Made by a program: the position numbers and the translations under genes. The notes beneath the pieces are model-generated. The model worked only from the letters and a program-made list of their open reading frames with translations. It was not told where the DNA came from and did no database searches. From positions 874,950 through 938,949 of the forward strand of contig NZ_JADPJG010000035.1 of NCBI RefSeq assembly GCF_023073335.1: 64,000 nucleotides of DNA. Reading direction: 5' to 3'. This DNA comes from Bradyrhizobium sp. 21. GTDB taxonomy: Bacteria > Pseudomonadota > Alphaproteobacteria > Rhizobiales > Xanthobacteraceae. How positions within the stretch are numbered: the first letter of the stretch is position 1; each line of letters opens with the position of its first letter. This document shows, in pieces, positions 35,031 to 44,220 of this stretch.

Positions 35031-35126
35031 TGGTCCGGGGCGTGGGACTTGAACCCGACCCGAGAACAGCCGTCCGCTGCCAGCTAAGGGATTATAAAAC
35101 CCTCCCGCACACCCGTGCTGCCCCGG
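35031..35126 (-). tRNA. tRNA-like sequence with long variable arm, possibly degenerate or SelC/allo-tRNA-like
   Basis: On the minus strand the 96-nt sequence begins CCGGGGC (35126-35120) and ends GCCCCGG-A-CCA (35041-35031), a perfect 7-bp acceptor with discriminator A and encoded CCA. Next are a short hairpin GCAC-GGGT-GTGC in the D-arm place, an anticodon-like hairpin AGGGT-TTTATAA-TCCCT (centre UAU, with a U-U mismatch at the base), a variable-arm hairpin GCAGC-GGACG-GCTGT and a T-loop TTCAAGT between GGG and CCC. The 4-nt D-loop and long variable arm are features of tRNA-Sec or allo-tRNAs. It could equally be a decayed class II tRNA. Confidence 0.45.
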
Positions 35127-35499
35127 AAAATCAAAGGCAACGTATCAGATGGTGAGCGCGAGAATGATTCATGAAGTCAACATAGCACATACCAAGGCGT
35201 TGGCTAGCATCACTTTGATGCAACGGACAACACGACTGCCTTCATGCTCTTTGAGCCCTCCAATATTGTTGTCGGGCAATTCCACCTCATAAACTAAAAG
35301 ATGGTCTTTAACTTCGACTTGGTGAAAAGCTCCACGAGGTTGGAGTGCGACAAAGCCATCAGGATCGCTGATGCGTTGGTGGCAGTAACCCGAGAGTTAT
35401 CCACGCCACGCTGTGGGCTTGCCGCAACAGTTCATGGGCGTTCTACCTCATAACTTGTGCGCGTAATCAGATCGGTAGGCGATGCAGTGCGCGCCAACA
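35127..35499. other. Intergenic region, nothing recognised
   Basis: This lies between the tRNA-like element and IS5 debris. It is AT-richer than the neighbours (for example 35150-35330), with no frame of note. Confidence 0.35.
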
Positions 35500-35821
35500 C
35501 TCTGAGTGGGAAAGAGAGATGGTCGAGAGGGCTCGACAAACGAGCCGAAGACGGGCTCATTGTCTTCGAAGAGGATGCGCTATGTCTCCGGCCGACCGTG
35601 ACGCACGCGAGGCGCACATCCCGACCCAGCGGGACCGTAAAGCTCAGCGCTCGGTCGGTCCTGGCCTTTATCGCCAGCGCAAGATGATCGAGCGTTTTTT
35701 CTGCAAACTCAAACACCTCCGCCACGTTGCTACGCGCTTCGACAAACTCGCTAGAAACTTCCTTGCCGCTGTTCTGCTAGCATCAACTAGCCTTTGGCTC
35801 AGAAATGAGTCCACGACCTAA
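35500..35821 (+). mobile_element. IS5-family transposase, C-terminal remnant
   Basis: The frame ends with YRQRKMIERFFCKLKHLRHV and then ATRFDKLARNFLAAVLLAST before the stop at 35819-35821. This is the conserved C-terminal E-containing (YREK-like) end of IS5-family transposases. The catalytic Asp residues upstream are missing, so it is inactive. Confidence 0.8.
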
Positions 35822-35879
35822 GCCGGGATGCTCGATCTGGAGCGGGCCGAGCCGAGTGCCGCTATGAGCGCGAGTCCCA

Positions 35880-36405
35880 GGCGAGATCATCCATATCGAC
35901 CGTCAAGAAGCTCCGGCCTTTCGAGCGTATCGGCGACGCACCACCAGCGATCGGACCGGCCCAACAAGAGCCGTGGCGCCGGCTGGGACTTTGTCCTCGT
36001 CTGCATTGACGACCATTCCCGATCACGCCCGACGAGACGGCGGACGCCGTCTCCTTCTTCAAGGCACTGTTGCTTATTAGAAAAGCCTGGGCGTCACCGT
36101 CACGGGCGTCATGACGGACAATGGCAGTTGCTACCAGTCGTTCGCCTTCCGCGACGCCTGCTGGGACCTCGGCATCACGCACATCCGCATTAAACCTTAC
36201 ACACCGACAACAAATGGCAAGGCTGAGCGCTTCATCCAGACCGCACTTCGGGGATTGGGCTTGACGTCAGATCGTCGCGCCCAGGAGCTGCCGATTTGGC
36301 TGCACCAATCCAATTGGCAACGGACATACGGCGGGAAAAATCTCAAAGTCCGATCAGCAGGCTCGGTTTGACCATGGACAATGTCTTGAGGCGCCACAGC
36401 TAGAG
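35880..36405 (+). mobile_element. IS481-family transposase remnant, frameshifted
   Basis: Two phases carry pieces of an IS481 integrase core: GAGWDFVLVCIDDHSR near 35965-36015 and, in another phase, VMTDNGSCYQSFAFRDACWD, then HIRIKPYTPTTNGKAERFIQ with the catalytic Asp and Glu. The C-terminal end (SPISRLGLTMDNVLRRHS in the third phase) stops near 36402. Frameshifts make it inactive. Its 3' end lies 125 bp before the first caspase gene. Confidence 0.8.
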
Positions 36406-36529
36406 CGCTACCCTTTCGTCTGTCGATTGTGCATTAATAGCTCAGCCTCGCTGCTTGGTTGGCTCCGGTTTGGCACGATGGCCGCCGATCCATCCCGGTG
36501 CTAGTCGAAACTGTGGTCACCAAAGGACG

Positions 36530-39500
36530 ATGATTATCGTGCGCGCAGCTATCTCACATCGGACAAGCCTTTTCAAAGGATCCCTATTTGCTGCCCTGCT
36601 CGTGGCCGCTCTCGCGCCCCAGGTTGCTACGGCTCAAGCGCCGGGTCCTGAAATTGTCCCGCAACTTGGGCATTCCATGCCTGTTTACTCGGTCGCGTTT
36701 TCGCCGGACGGCCGTACTGTGGCTTCGGGCGATCTGAACCAAATTGTGAAACTTTGGGATCTTGCGAGCGGTCGCGAACTGAGGACGCTCGCAGGGCATT
36801 CGCGTGGAGTGACTTCGGTGACCTACTCGCCGGATGGGCTCACAATGCTCACTGGAAGTGAAGACGAGACAGTGAAGCTCTGGGAAACGACTACCGGCCG
36901 CGAACTGATGACTTTCAGTGGGCATTCTGGCGGAGTTTACTGTGTTACCTTTTCGCCGGACGGGCGCACAGTGTTGTCAGGAAGCGGAGACAAGTCCATC
37001 AAGCTTTGGGATGTAAAAAGCGGCCGAGAGATCCGAACTCTCATTGGCCATTCCGACCAAGTTCTTTCAGTGGCCTTTTCACCAGACGGTCTTACCGCGA
37101 TATCCGGAAGCGCAGACAAGACAATCAAGCTCTGGGACGTTTCGAGCGGGAGGGAACTCAAATCGTTCATAGGATCGGCGGCCTACATTACCTCAGTTGC
37201 GGTTTCGCCGGATGGCCGCACCCTCCTGTCAGGAAGCGGAGACCATACTCTCAAACTCTGGGATGTGAAAGGTGGCCGCGAGATCCGAACTTTCATTGGC
37301 CATTCCGACCAAGTTCTTTCGGTGGCCTTTTCGCCAGACGGTCTTACCGCGATATCCGGAAGCGCAGATAAGACAATCAAGCTCTGGGACGTTTCGAGCG
37401 GTCATGAACTCAGATCGTTGGCCGGCCACTCTTTCGTGGTCGCGTCGGTCCGCTTTTCGCCAAACGGCCTCACATTGTTATCCGGAAGCTATGATCAGAC
37501 AGTCGTGCTTTGGGATGTGGCGAGCGGACGCGCGCTCAAGAAGCTCAGAGGGCAGGTCATGCCGATTTACTCCGTCGCATTGTCACCCGATGACCGCACA
37601 GCCCTGTCCGGAAGCTGGGACGGGAGCATAGTGCTTTGGGATTTGCGGACCGGTCATAAACTCAAGACGTTCAATGGGCATTCCGACGTTGTGAGTTCCA
37701 TTGCATTTTCGCGCGACGGCCGCTCTTTCCTGTCGGGAAGCTATGACCAGACGGTCAAGCTTTGGGGAGCGGCTGATGGTCGCGAACTCAAGACGTTCAG
37801 AGGACATTCCGGCATAGTTTACTCGGTTGCCTTCTCGCCGGATGGGAGCACGGCCCTCTCAGGAGGCGCGGATAATTGTATAAAGATCTGGGAAGTGCCT
37901 ACCGGTCGCGAGATCAGGACGCTGCGCGGCCATTCTAATTTTGTCTTCTCCGTAGCGATTTCGCCCGATGGCCGTTCCGTGTTGTCGGGTGGCTTTGATC
38001 ATGCTGTCAAGCTCTGGGACCTGGCGGGTGGCCGAGAGCTCAAGACATTCGTGGGCGGCTCGGGTCCTGTTGCAGCGGTTGCGATTTCTCCTGATGGCCG
38101 CACCGCAGTGACTGGAAGTGGAGACCAGCACGTCAGACTGTGGGATATGGCAAGCGGTCGCGAGCTAAACTCGCTCAGCGGGCATTCTCACCTAATTGCT
38201 TCCGTTTCATTTTCGCCTGACGGACGCAGATTGATCTCAGGAAGCTATGATCACACAGCCAAACTGTGGGAGCTGGCGAGCGGGCGCGAGCTCGGTACAT
38301 TTAGCGGGCATACGGGTGCCGTTGCCTCGATTCTATTCTCGCGGGACGGCGGAACCCTGTTGTCGGGGAGCGCAGATGGAACAGTGCGACTGTGGGACAG
38401 TCCGACTCACACCGAGCGCGTAAGAATGCTTTCGTTTGCGGATGGTGAGTGGCTATCAATTACACCTGAAGGCTTTTTCGATGCGTCTTCATCCGTGGCC
38501 GCGCAGAACCTCAGTGTTGTTAGAGGGCTTGAGGTCTACTCGGTCGACCAAGTGTATCAGGCGTTGTACCGGCCCGATCTGGTTCGTGAGAAACTGGCGG
38601 GTGATCCGAAGGGATTGGTGCGTGAGGCGGCGACCAAGCTTGACTTGAACAAAGTACTAGCGAGCGGCGCGGCGCCTCGAGTTTCGATTCCAACTCCGGC
38701 AGGTAATGTCAACAGCGATGAGGTAACGGTCGAGGCGGAGATCACTGAGCAGAGCGATGGCGGCGTCGGTCGAATCGAGTGGCGCATCAATGGTGTGACG
38801 CTCGGGGTTGAGAGCCGCGGCATCAAGCGCTTGGCGCGCGATGCATCTCCATCCGCGATGCCGAGATCGATCATTGTGAAGCGAACGCTCTCGTTGGAGC
38901 AGGGCGACAATCGGATTGAGGTTGTAGCCTACAACGGTAGCGATCTGATCGCGTCCCTTCCAGCGCAAGTGGTGCTGAAGTGGGACGGCGAGACGAGCGC
39001 TACGCCACCAAAGCTCCACGTGCTGGCGGTGGGGGTGAACGACTATTACGATAGCCGCCTAAACCTTTCTTATGCGGTGCCGGATGCGCGGGCATTGGGG
39101 GATGCTCTAAAGCAGGCTGGGGGCTCGCTGTACGAGTCAGTCGAGGTCATCTCCGTGCTGGATGACAAGGTGACGGCGGGCAATCTCGATGCGGTCTTCG
39201 CCGATCTCGGCAAGAAGGTGCATCCCCGCGACGTCTTCGTGTTCTTCCTGGCCGGCCATGGTAAGACGGTCGACGGGCGCTACCACTTTCTGCCTCAGGA
39301 TTTTCGCTATGAAGACGAAAGCTCGATCGCAAAGCGAGGTATCGATCAAGAGCAGCTCCAGGCGTGGTTGGCCAGGATTCCAGCGCGAAAGAGCATCCTT
39401 TTGTACGACACATGCGAGAGCGGCTCGCTCACCGGCGACCGGGTTCAACAGCGTGGCATCGAGCGAGTGGCGGCATTGGAAAAAATGACGCGAGCAACGG

Positions 39501-40003
39501 GGCGGACGGTGCTGTCAGCGTCCAGCGACGACGCACCGGCGTTGGAAGGTTACCGCGGCCACGGCGTGTTCACTTACGCGCTGCTGGACGGGCTTCAGGC
39601 AGCGGATACGAATGGCAACGGGCTCATCGAGGTGACGGAGCTGGCCGCCTACGTCGATCAAAAGGTGCCTGACCTGAGTTACCAGACCTTCAGGCTGCGG
39701 CAAATCCCACAGATGAAGATCGTAGGGTCCAGCTTTCCGCTGGCATTGAGGACGACCGTTCTACAGACCTCCGACAACTCGCCTACGCCCGAGCCGGTAG
39801 CAACCCGACCAACCCATGTGGTGGTCTCGTCATCAGCAGCGGAGGTCTTCCCAGAGGCTATGCGGGCGGGCCCGGCCGTCCAGCGGCTGCCGCCGGGGAC
39901 CCTCGTCACTCTGGTCGGGACTGCCAATGGGTGGCAGCTTGTCTCCAAGAATGGAAGGAAACTCGGATATGTCGAGGAGAAGACGCTGGTCAAGCTGCAA
40001 TAG
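36530..40003 (+). CDS. Exported WD40-caspase (C14) protein with C-terminal SH3-like domain
   Basis: This is a 1157-aa protein. ATG 36530 follows aaagga and opens a signal peptide (about 1-37, ending VATAQA). Fourteen 42-residue WD40 repeats follow (about 45-625), enough for two seven-bladed propellers. A linker shared with the protein at 56310 (WLSITPEGFFDASS) and a beta domain lead to a C14 caspase domain (about 826-1060) with His910 (LAGHGK) and Cys962 (YDTCESGS). The tail is SH3-like. Propellers usually bind partners; the caspase would cleave after basic or acidic residues, specificity unknown. It lies 270 bp before the next gene. The export signal implies action outside the cytoplasm. Confidence 0.9.
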   Translation: MIIVRAAISHRTSLFKGSLFAALLVAALAPQVATAQAPGPEIVPQLGHSMPVYSVAFSPDGRTVASGDLNQIVKLWDLASGRELRTLAGHSRGVTSVTYSPDGLTMLTGSEDETVKLWETTTGRELMTFSGHSGGVYCVTFSPDGRTVLSGSGDKSIKLWDVKSGREIRTLIGHSDQVLSVAFSPDGLTAISGSADKTIKLWDVSSGRELKSFIGSAAYITSVAVSPDGRTLLSGSGDHTLKLWDVKGGREIRTFIGHSDQVLSVAFSPDGLTAISGSADKTIKLWDVSSGHELRSLAGHSFVVASVRFSPNGLTLLSGSYDQTVVLWDVASGRALKKLRGQVMPIYSVALSPDDRTALSGSWDGSIVLWDLRTGHKLKTFNGHSDVVSSIAFSRDGRSFLSGSYDQTVKLWGAADGRELKTFRGHSGIVYSVAFSPDGSTALSGGADNCIKIWEVPTGREIRTLRGHSNFVFSVAISPDGRSVLSGGFDHAVKLWDLAGGRELKTFVGGSGPVAAVAISPDGRTAVTGSGDQHVRLWDMASGRELNSLSGHSHLIASVSFSPDGRRLISGSYDHTAKLWELASGRELGTFSGHTGAVASILFSRDGGTLLSGSADGTVRLWDSPTHTERVRMLSFADGEWLSITPEGFFDASSSVAAQNLSVVRGLEVYSVDQVYQALYRPDLVREKLAGDPKGLVREAATKLDLNKVLASGAAPRVSIPTPAGNVNSDEVTVEAEITEQSDGGVGRIEWRINGVTLGVESRGIKRLARDASPSAMPRSIIVKRTLSLEQGDNRIEVVAYNGSDLIASLPAQVVLKWDGETSATPPKLHVLAVGVNDYYDSRLNLSYAVPDARALGDALKQAGGSLYESVEVISVLDDKVTAGNLDAVFADLGKKVHPRDVFVFFLAGHGKTVDGRYHFLPQDFRYEDESSIAKRGIDQEQLQAWLARIPARKSILLYDTCESGSLTGDRVQQRGIERVAALEKMTRATGRTVLSASSDDAPALEGYRGHGVFTYALLDGLQAADTNGNGLIEVTELAAYVDQKVPDLSYQTFRLRQIPQMKIVGSSFPLALRTTVLQTSDNSPTPEPVATRPTHVVVSSSAAEVFPEAMRAGPAVQRLPPGTLVTLVGTANGWQLVSKNGRKLGYVEEKTLVKLQ
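37028..37416 (+). repeat. Tandem 252-bp internal duplication in WD40 coding DNA
   Basis: The DNA from 37028 to about 37164 recurs at 37280-37416 with only a handful of differences, an offset of 252 bp, which equals exactly two 42-codon WD40 repeats. Other repeats of the propeller are much more diverged, so this pair arose recently by unequal exchange or slippage. Confidence 0.85.
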
Positions 40004-40272
40004 GCTGGCAGCCACATCGCTCGTTGGCGCTCAACAGCCATCAATGCCGACGACAATGCAGCGGTCGGTTGCCGGTGGCTTGCGACTGCGCCTTGAGGGG
40101 GCAAGTATAGGGTAGCGTCAGCTCGATGCGCGATTGCTGGACTGCAACGGCCGTTGACATTTGCCGGGCCCCATCCATCCCGGTACGATGGGCGACTGCA
40201 TGATGCAGCTTGCGTCCAAGATTGGAGAGGATGCGTAGCTGGGGGTCGGTGATCGGGAGGGTGAACGTTTCT

Positions 40273-41442
40273 ATGACGAGTTTTCCGAGCGATCGTTTCG
40301 CCGCATATCTGGCCCATTCCTTGACCTCGGATGAACGATCGACGTTTTTCGTGGACGCGGGATTGCTGTACGTGTCCGTGCTGGACGCGTTGGCACGAAG
40401 ATATCGGCTGAGCTTGCTGTCGCATGCAAGCTTTGCTGCGCGCATGACGGGGGAGGAGGCGGCGCAAAGATATTTCGACGTAACGCTGGCGAGGCCGTTG
40501 TGGCTGTCGAACCGGGTCGAAGTGTCATTGTCGCATCGCATTCTGCTCGTGATGTGCCGTCGCGGCGTCCTCGCGCTGTCGAAGCACGCCGAATTGATTA
40601 GAGAGGAGGCTGCCGCTGCGTCGGCTGCCGCCGTGCGGCCATTGATGGCCGTCCCCGATCTGGACCATGTCTCACTGGCGCTTGCGCGGCTGCCCCAGCG
40701 GATGTCTTCTGGAAACCCTGCCAACGCCATCCGGCAGCGAAAGGGACCGCTCTGGCTCGTCATGGGTCCCTCGCGGATTGAGGTGCCCGAGGAGATGAGC
40801 ATCTGGTCAGCGATCTGTGCCGGCCCGCAGCAGATCAGGAGCTTGGCACCCGGAGAGGAGTTCAACCGGTTCTGCGGTATCTTGATCGACGCGCTGCGAA
40901 CGGCCCATCGTCCGTTTCAGGAGCTCGTCGGGCTCGGGCGCGGACTCTGTCCCTTCGACTGGCTGGAAGCGCTTAGCATCAATCAGGTCCGGGGCTTACG
41001 GCAGTTCCTTCGGAAACTGTCCGGCGCAGATACGATCGAAGCCTGGTCGGTGGCCTGGGACCGCGCGCCGGTCCCCGGGTTCAAGACTTTCCGCGACCTC
41101 TGGAATTCTGAGATAGGACGCGCCTTGCGGTCCCGCGAAGTCGGGTTTCGCGATGTTCCAATCGACTCAGTTGAGGACGTCGACCTTCCGGCCCCCGATG
41201 TGCTTTCGAAGATGGAATTCGAGCAACGCCTGAGAGCGTTGCGCCGGGCGGGGGTCATCGAGGAGGTGGAGTGCATTATGTTGAATCGCCTCTACTGTGG
41301 TGAAACCCTGTCCGATCTCGCAGCGAACAGTGACGTTGCCGCGCTTCTGACCCGGCGCGGGCTCAACTTTCCGGTATTCCTGTCCGATCTCCAGGAGCGC
41401 GTCGAGAACTGGCAACGGATGGAGCTTGGTAGCAATGGATAG
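40273..41442 (+). CDS. Uncharacterised protein, first gene of a four-gene operon
   Basis: This 389-aa cytoplasmic protein starts at ATG 40273 with gggagg upstream. No family is clear. The C-terminal region (IMLNRLYCGETLSDLAANSD) has the helical look of a sigma-factor region-4-like or similar DNA-binding segment, but I would not assign it. The next gene starts inside its last codons (eight-base overlap). It begins a run of four closely spaced or overlapping genes between two caspase loci. Confidence 0.6.
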   Translation: MTSFPSDRFAAYLAHSLTSDERSTFFVDAGLLYVSVLDALARRYRLSLLSHASFAARMTGEEAAQRYFDVTLARPLWLSNRVEVSLSHRILLVMCRRGVLALSKHAELIREEAAAASAAAVRPLMAVPDLDHVSLALARLPQRMSSGNPANAIRQRKGPLWLVMGPSRIEVPEEMSIWSAICAGPQQIRSLAPGEEFNRFCGILIDALRTAHRPFQELVGLGRGLCPFDWLEALSINQVRGLRQFLRKLSGADTIEAWSVAWDRAPVPGFKTFRDLWNSEIGRALRSREVGFRDVPIDSVEDVDLPAPDVLSKMEFEQRLRALRRAGVIEEVECIMLNRLYCGETLSDLAANSDVAALLTRRGLNFPVFLSDLQERVENWQRMELGSNG

Positions 41443-41854
41443 ATCTTCATCAAGCTGGAGGAGCTTCAATTTCACCTTGGACGTCATTATCGCGTCCGCG
41501 ATCGCCAAGGACGACGTCCGAGAGTTTGAGCGGATCCAGGCCGGTTTCGAGTTCAAGCTGCTGGCCGCCGCCGACTCCGAGCAACCGAGGCTACCGAGCC
41601 GGGACTGGTCAGATCGCCGCCAGATGCTGTCAGCCGAGATCGAGGAGGTAGATGCGGAGCTTCGGGTCACCTTCCAGAGCATGGGGTATGCCGCGCTGCG
41701 CCAGTTCGCTGGACGCGCAGCACGCATGCTGAGTAACGACGGGGCGATCGATGTCGCGTTCAGATTCGACTCGCAGGGGCGCTCCGTCGCCATAGTCGCA
41801 AACAGCCCGCTCACACGGCAGGCGATGATAAACTTCCGGGTCCTGCTTGAATGA
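41435..41854 (+). CDS. Uncharacterised small protein in the same operon
   Basis: The 139-aa soluble protein starts at ATG 41435, overlapping the upstream stop; its own stop overlaps the next ATG (ATGA at 41851). Features are FNFTLDVIIASAIAKDDVRE and a C-terminal beta pattern DVAFRFDSQGRSVAIVANSP. No family was recognised. It is translationally coupled on both sides, so it probably functions in a complex with its neighbours. Confidence 0.6.
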   Translation: MDRSSSSWRSFNFTLDVIIASAIAKDDVREFERIQAGFEFKLLAAADSEQPRLPSRDWSDRRQMLSAEIEEVDAELRVTFQSMGYAALRQFAGRAARMLSNDGAIDVAFRFDSQGRSVAIVANSPLTRQAMINFRVLLE

Positions 41855-43131
41855 CTGTTTTTGCGCACAGGGAGGTGCTAATTCCGCTGGTCGATGGGCG
41901 GAGCACAGGAGCAATTTGTCGCGTCACTGCCAACGGCTCACTTCCTTCGACCCATCCCGCCCATTTGGACCGTGCGATCAGCGAGCTGCTGGAGTGCGGA
42001 CTATACCAAGCGGGGCAGCAGGCGCAGGCGGCAGTTAGGCGTATCCAGCTGCCGGGCGGGTGGCTCAATCGCCCAGCACCCGTCGCGCTGTCGGTGCTTA
42101 ACCCGGGCGATGTCGTCGGGCTGACACCCGACAATTCGGCCAGCGCGGAGCTTGGGCTTGCCCTGGCAAAGCTCATGTATGTTACTCAGTCCGGTGCGGA
42201 GCGCGTCATTGCGACCGGTCGGCTGAAGCCGAAGGTCGACGAAGCGGATGCGCTTGTAGAGCCGGTTACTCATCTCGGGGCCAAGTTCGGTCTGGTCAAG
42301 CAATACTTCTCTCAGGCGGGTGCGCCGACGCCGCCCAGGTTATTCTTCGCGCCGCTGACTGATACGGACGCTGAACCCGTAGGCGTCAAGTTTGCATCGG
42401 AGATCGACGAACTTGCGCGAATGGGCATTACGGTTCAGCCGATTGCAGATCTTCGTTCCGCCGCCAGCGGTGCGCGCGCTAGCCGGCTAGCCAAACGTTC
42501 ATACACTCGATGGGCCGAGCAAGCCATCGCGTTGGCTAGCTTGCTGTCGATCTGTGCCGCCGCTGGCTATTGGTCGTTGAGCCGGCCGATTCAGCTTGAA
42601 TTCTTGTCGGCGGCCTTAGCAAATGGACGTGTCGCGATGACGCCAGCTGGACTTCGCAGGGGATCTTCGGATGAGGAAACGCTGCTGCCGAGCTGCCGTT
42701 CAGTCGACGGCCTACCCATCTTGAGACCCGGGGATACATTGGTCATCAGGGTCGGGTCGGTGACGGAGAACGCGTGGCTGCAGCCATTTGCGCGGCATTT
42801 CCACCTCCTTGTGGCTCTATCGGACAAGACAGGCGTTAAAGTCCTGCCTTTGCCGCAGGACATTGAGATGGGGGGGGTGCATTCCGGTGATGCAATTGCG
42901 TTTAAGCTGAGCGTCCCGGACGGACCTGATGAAGATAACCTTGTTGCGTTGGTTGCACAGCGATCTCGTCCCTTCGATGCGGCCGGGCTCGAGAAGTCGC
43001 TGCGCGAGGTGCTCGATTCCCTACAGAGTTCCCAGCGCATCAGCGCGACCCGCAACCTTCTGGCCAAGATCGCTCCGGGTTACATCGAGTATGCGTTCCG
43101 CTCGACCAGGGAATCCGTATGTCCGGAATAG
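41851..43131 (+). CDS. Membrane-anchored protein with possible Lon-like (S16) protease domain
   Basis: The 426-aa protein has a cytoplasmic first half. LTPDNSASAELGLALAKLMY (residues 91-110), then ATGRLKPKVD (121-130) and LGAKFGLVKQ (142-151) follow the order and spacing of the Lon proteolytic fold (Ser in a PSAG-like turn, then a Lys about 45 residues on). One membrane helix (about 225-247, ALASLLSICAAAGYWSL) is followed by an outside domain with a DUF4384-like section (HFHLLVALSDKTGVKVLPLP). If the S16 reading is right, it couples cytoplasmic proteolysis to an exterior sensor. The Ser and Lys are only tentatively aligned. Confidence 0.6.
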   Translation: MTVFAHREVLIPLVDGRSTGAICRVTANGSLPSTHPAHLDRAISELLECGLYQAGQQAQAAVRRIQLPGGWLNRPAPVALSVLNPGDVVGLTPDNSASAELGLALAKLMYVTQSGAERVIATGRLKPKVDEADALVEPVTHLGAKFGLVKQYFSQAGAPTPPRLFFAPLTDTDAEPVGVKFASEIDELARMGITVQPIADLRSAASGARASRLAKRSYTRWAEQAIALASLLSICAAAGYWSLSRPIQLEFLSAALANGRVAMTPAGLRRGSSDEETLLPSCRSVDGLPILRPGDTLVIRVGSVTENAWLQPFARHFHLLVALSDKTGVKVLPLPQDIEMGGVHSGDAIAFKLSVPDGPDEDNLVALVAQRSRPFDAAGLEKSLREVLDSLQSSQRISATRNLLAKIAPGYIEYAFRSTRESVCPE

Positions 43132-44018
43132 ACATTAGATGGGGGCTCCTGAGCCACGCCTTGCCAATAGTCGTGGCATCGGCGCTTAGTGCTGTTTCGG
43201 CAGCTGAACTGCAGCCCCTCCGCGCCCGTAGCTATGACATGCTGTTTCAGTCGGGTACGGCGCAGCTGGGCACCAGCACCTCCGATCAGGTCTCCGCGGC
43301 GAGAAATTTGCTGGCACTGCAGGCTTGGCGCCATGAGCTGAAATTCAAGCTCGTCGGGACCGTTCCGGCAAGCTGCCGTACTGGCGTGCGGTGCGCCGAG
43401 GCGCAACTCTTGCAAACCAGGGTGCAGACCTTCCTGGGGGTCATGGAGAGGGATTGGCCCGCGGGCGCGAACCGGGAAGCGCTTTCGAAGATTGTCTGGG
43501 GCGCCGGCAGCGGCGCCCGGCGAGATGAGGATGCGGATCGGATTCGCATCGTGCTTACATCCGGCGCCATCGGCCAGGCGGCGTCATCGTGTCCCGCCGA
43601 AATACAGATTGCGGATCCTGAGATGCCTGCCATGGAAGACACGGATAGGGCGCCTTGGCTGAATGCCGCTCCAGGACAGCCCGTCGCAGTGTCTGCGAAC
43701 GCGCGACTGCGCGTCATACCCAGAGGTCCAAACATGTCGTCCCTGATTTTGTTCTCCACACCGGTCACCCTGTTGGACGGTGGGACCGAGGCTCCGGTCG
43801 ACCGCAAGGTCTATGGTCTTGATTTCGCAGGGCAACGCCTCACCGTTCGAATGACCGAAGGTGCCGACGAGAGGACTGCTCTTGAAGGCGCAACGATGAG
43901 TCGCAATGGTGATGATCGAAAAGTCGGGGATTTCGTCCAGACCTGGACCGATCCGCCGGCACCAAGCGCGGGTTGCACCTTCAGGTTCGAACGCTGGGTC
44001 GCAGGAGTGACCCGTTGA
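43119..44018 (+). CDS. Exported protein of unknown function
   Basis: This 299-aa protein has a signal peptide (LLSHALPIVVASALSAVSAA). Its N-terminal half (YDMLFQSGTAQLGTSTSDQV, then VPASCRTGVRC with a possible disulphide) has an OmpA-like flavour (FxSGxAxL), but the canonical peptidoglycan-binding TDxxG motif is not seen. The C-terminal half is beta-rich. The start overlaps the upstream gene by 13 bases, so it belongs to the four-gene operon starting at 40273. Confidence 0.65.
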   Translation: MSGIDIRWGLLSHALPIVVASALSAVSAAELQPLRARSYDMLFQSGTAQLGTSTSDQVSAARNLLALQAWRHELKFKLVGTVPASCRTGVRCAEAQLLQTRVQTFLGVMERDWPAGANREALSKIVWGAGSGARRDEDADRIRIVLTSGAIGQAASSCPAEIQIADPEMPAMEDTDRAPWLNAAPGQPVAVSANARLRVIPRGPNMSSLILFSTPVTLLDGGTEAPVDRKVYGLDFAGQRLTVRMTEGADERTALEGATMSRNGDDRKVGDFVQTWTDPPAPSAGCTFRFERWVAGVTR

Positions 44019-44220
44019 TGCAAGTCGCATGGCGAGGGAAGGACGATTGGCTACCTCGCGCAGGGCGGTCCGGCGAACTTTCAACGACAAGCATTGCATT
44101 GATCACGAATGAACATGTGCATAACGCGATCTGGTGAGGGGCTGGATTACCGGCCGCTGGCCGGTTCGGCGGAAGAGTTTCTTCAAACCATCAGTTGAGA
44201 AACCAACCCGGTGAGGTCAT

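Noticed and set aside
37006..37371. Plus-strand 121-aa frame, with antisense frames in the same stretch
   Set aside because: It is a shadow of the WD40 repeats of the caspase gene; the repetition comes from the underlying coding repeats.
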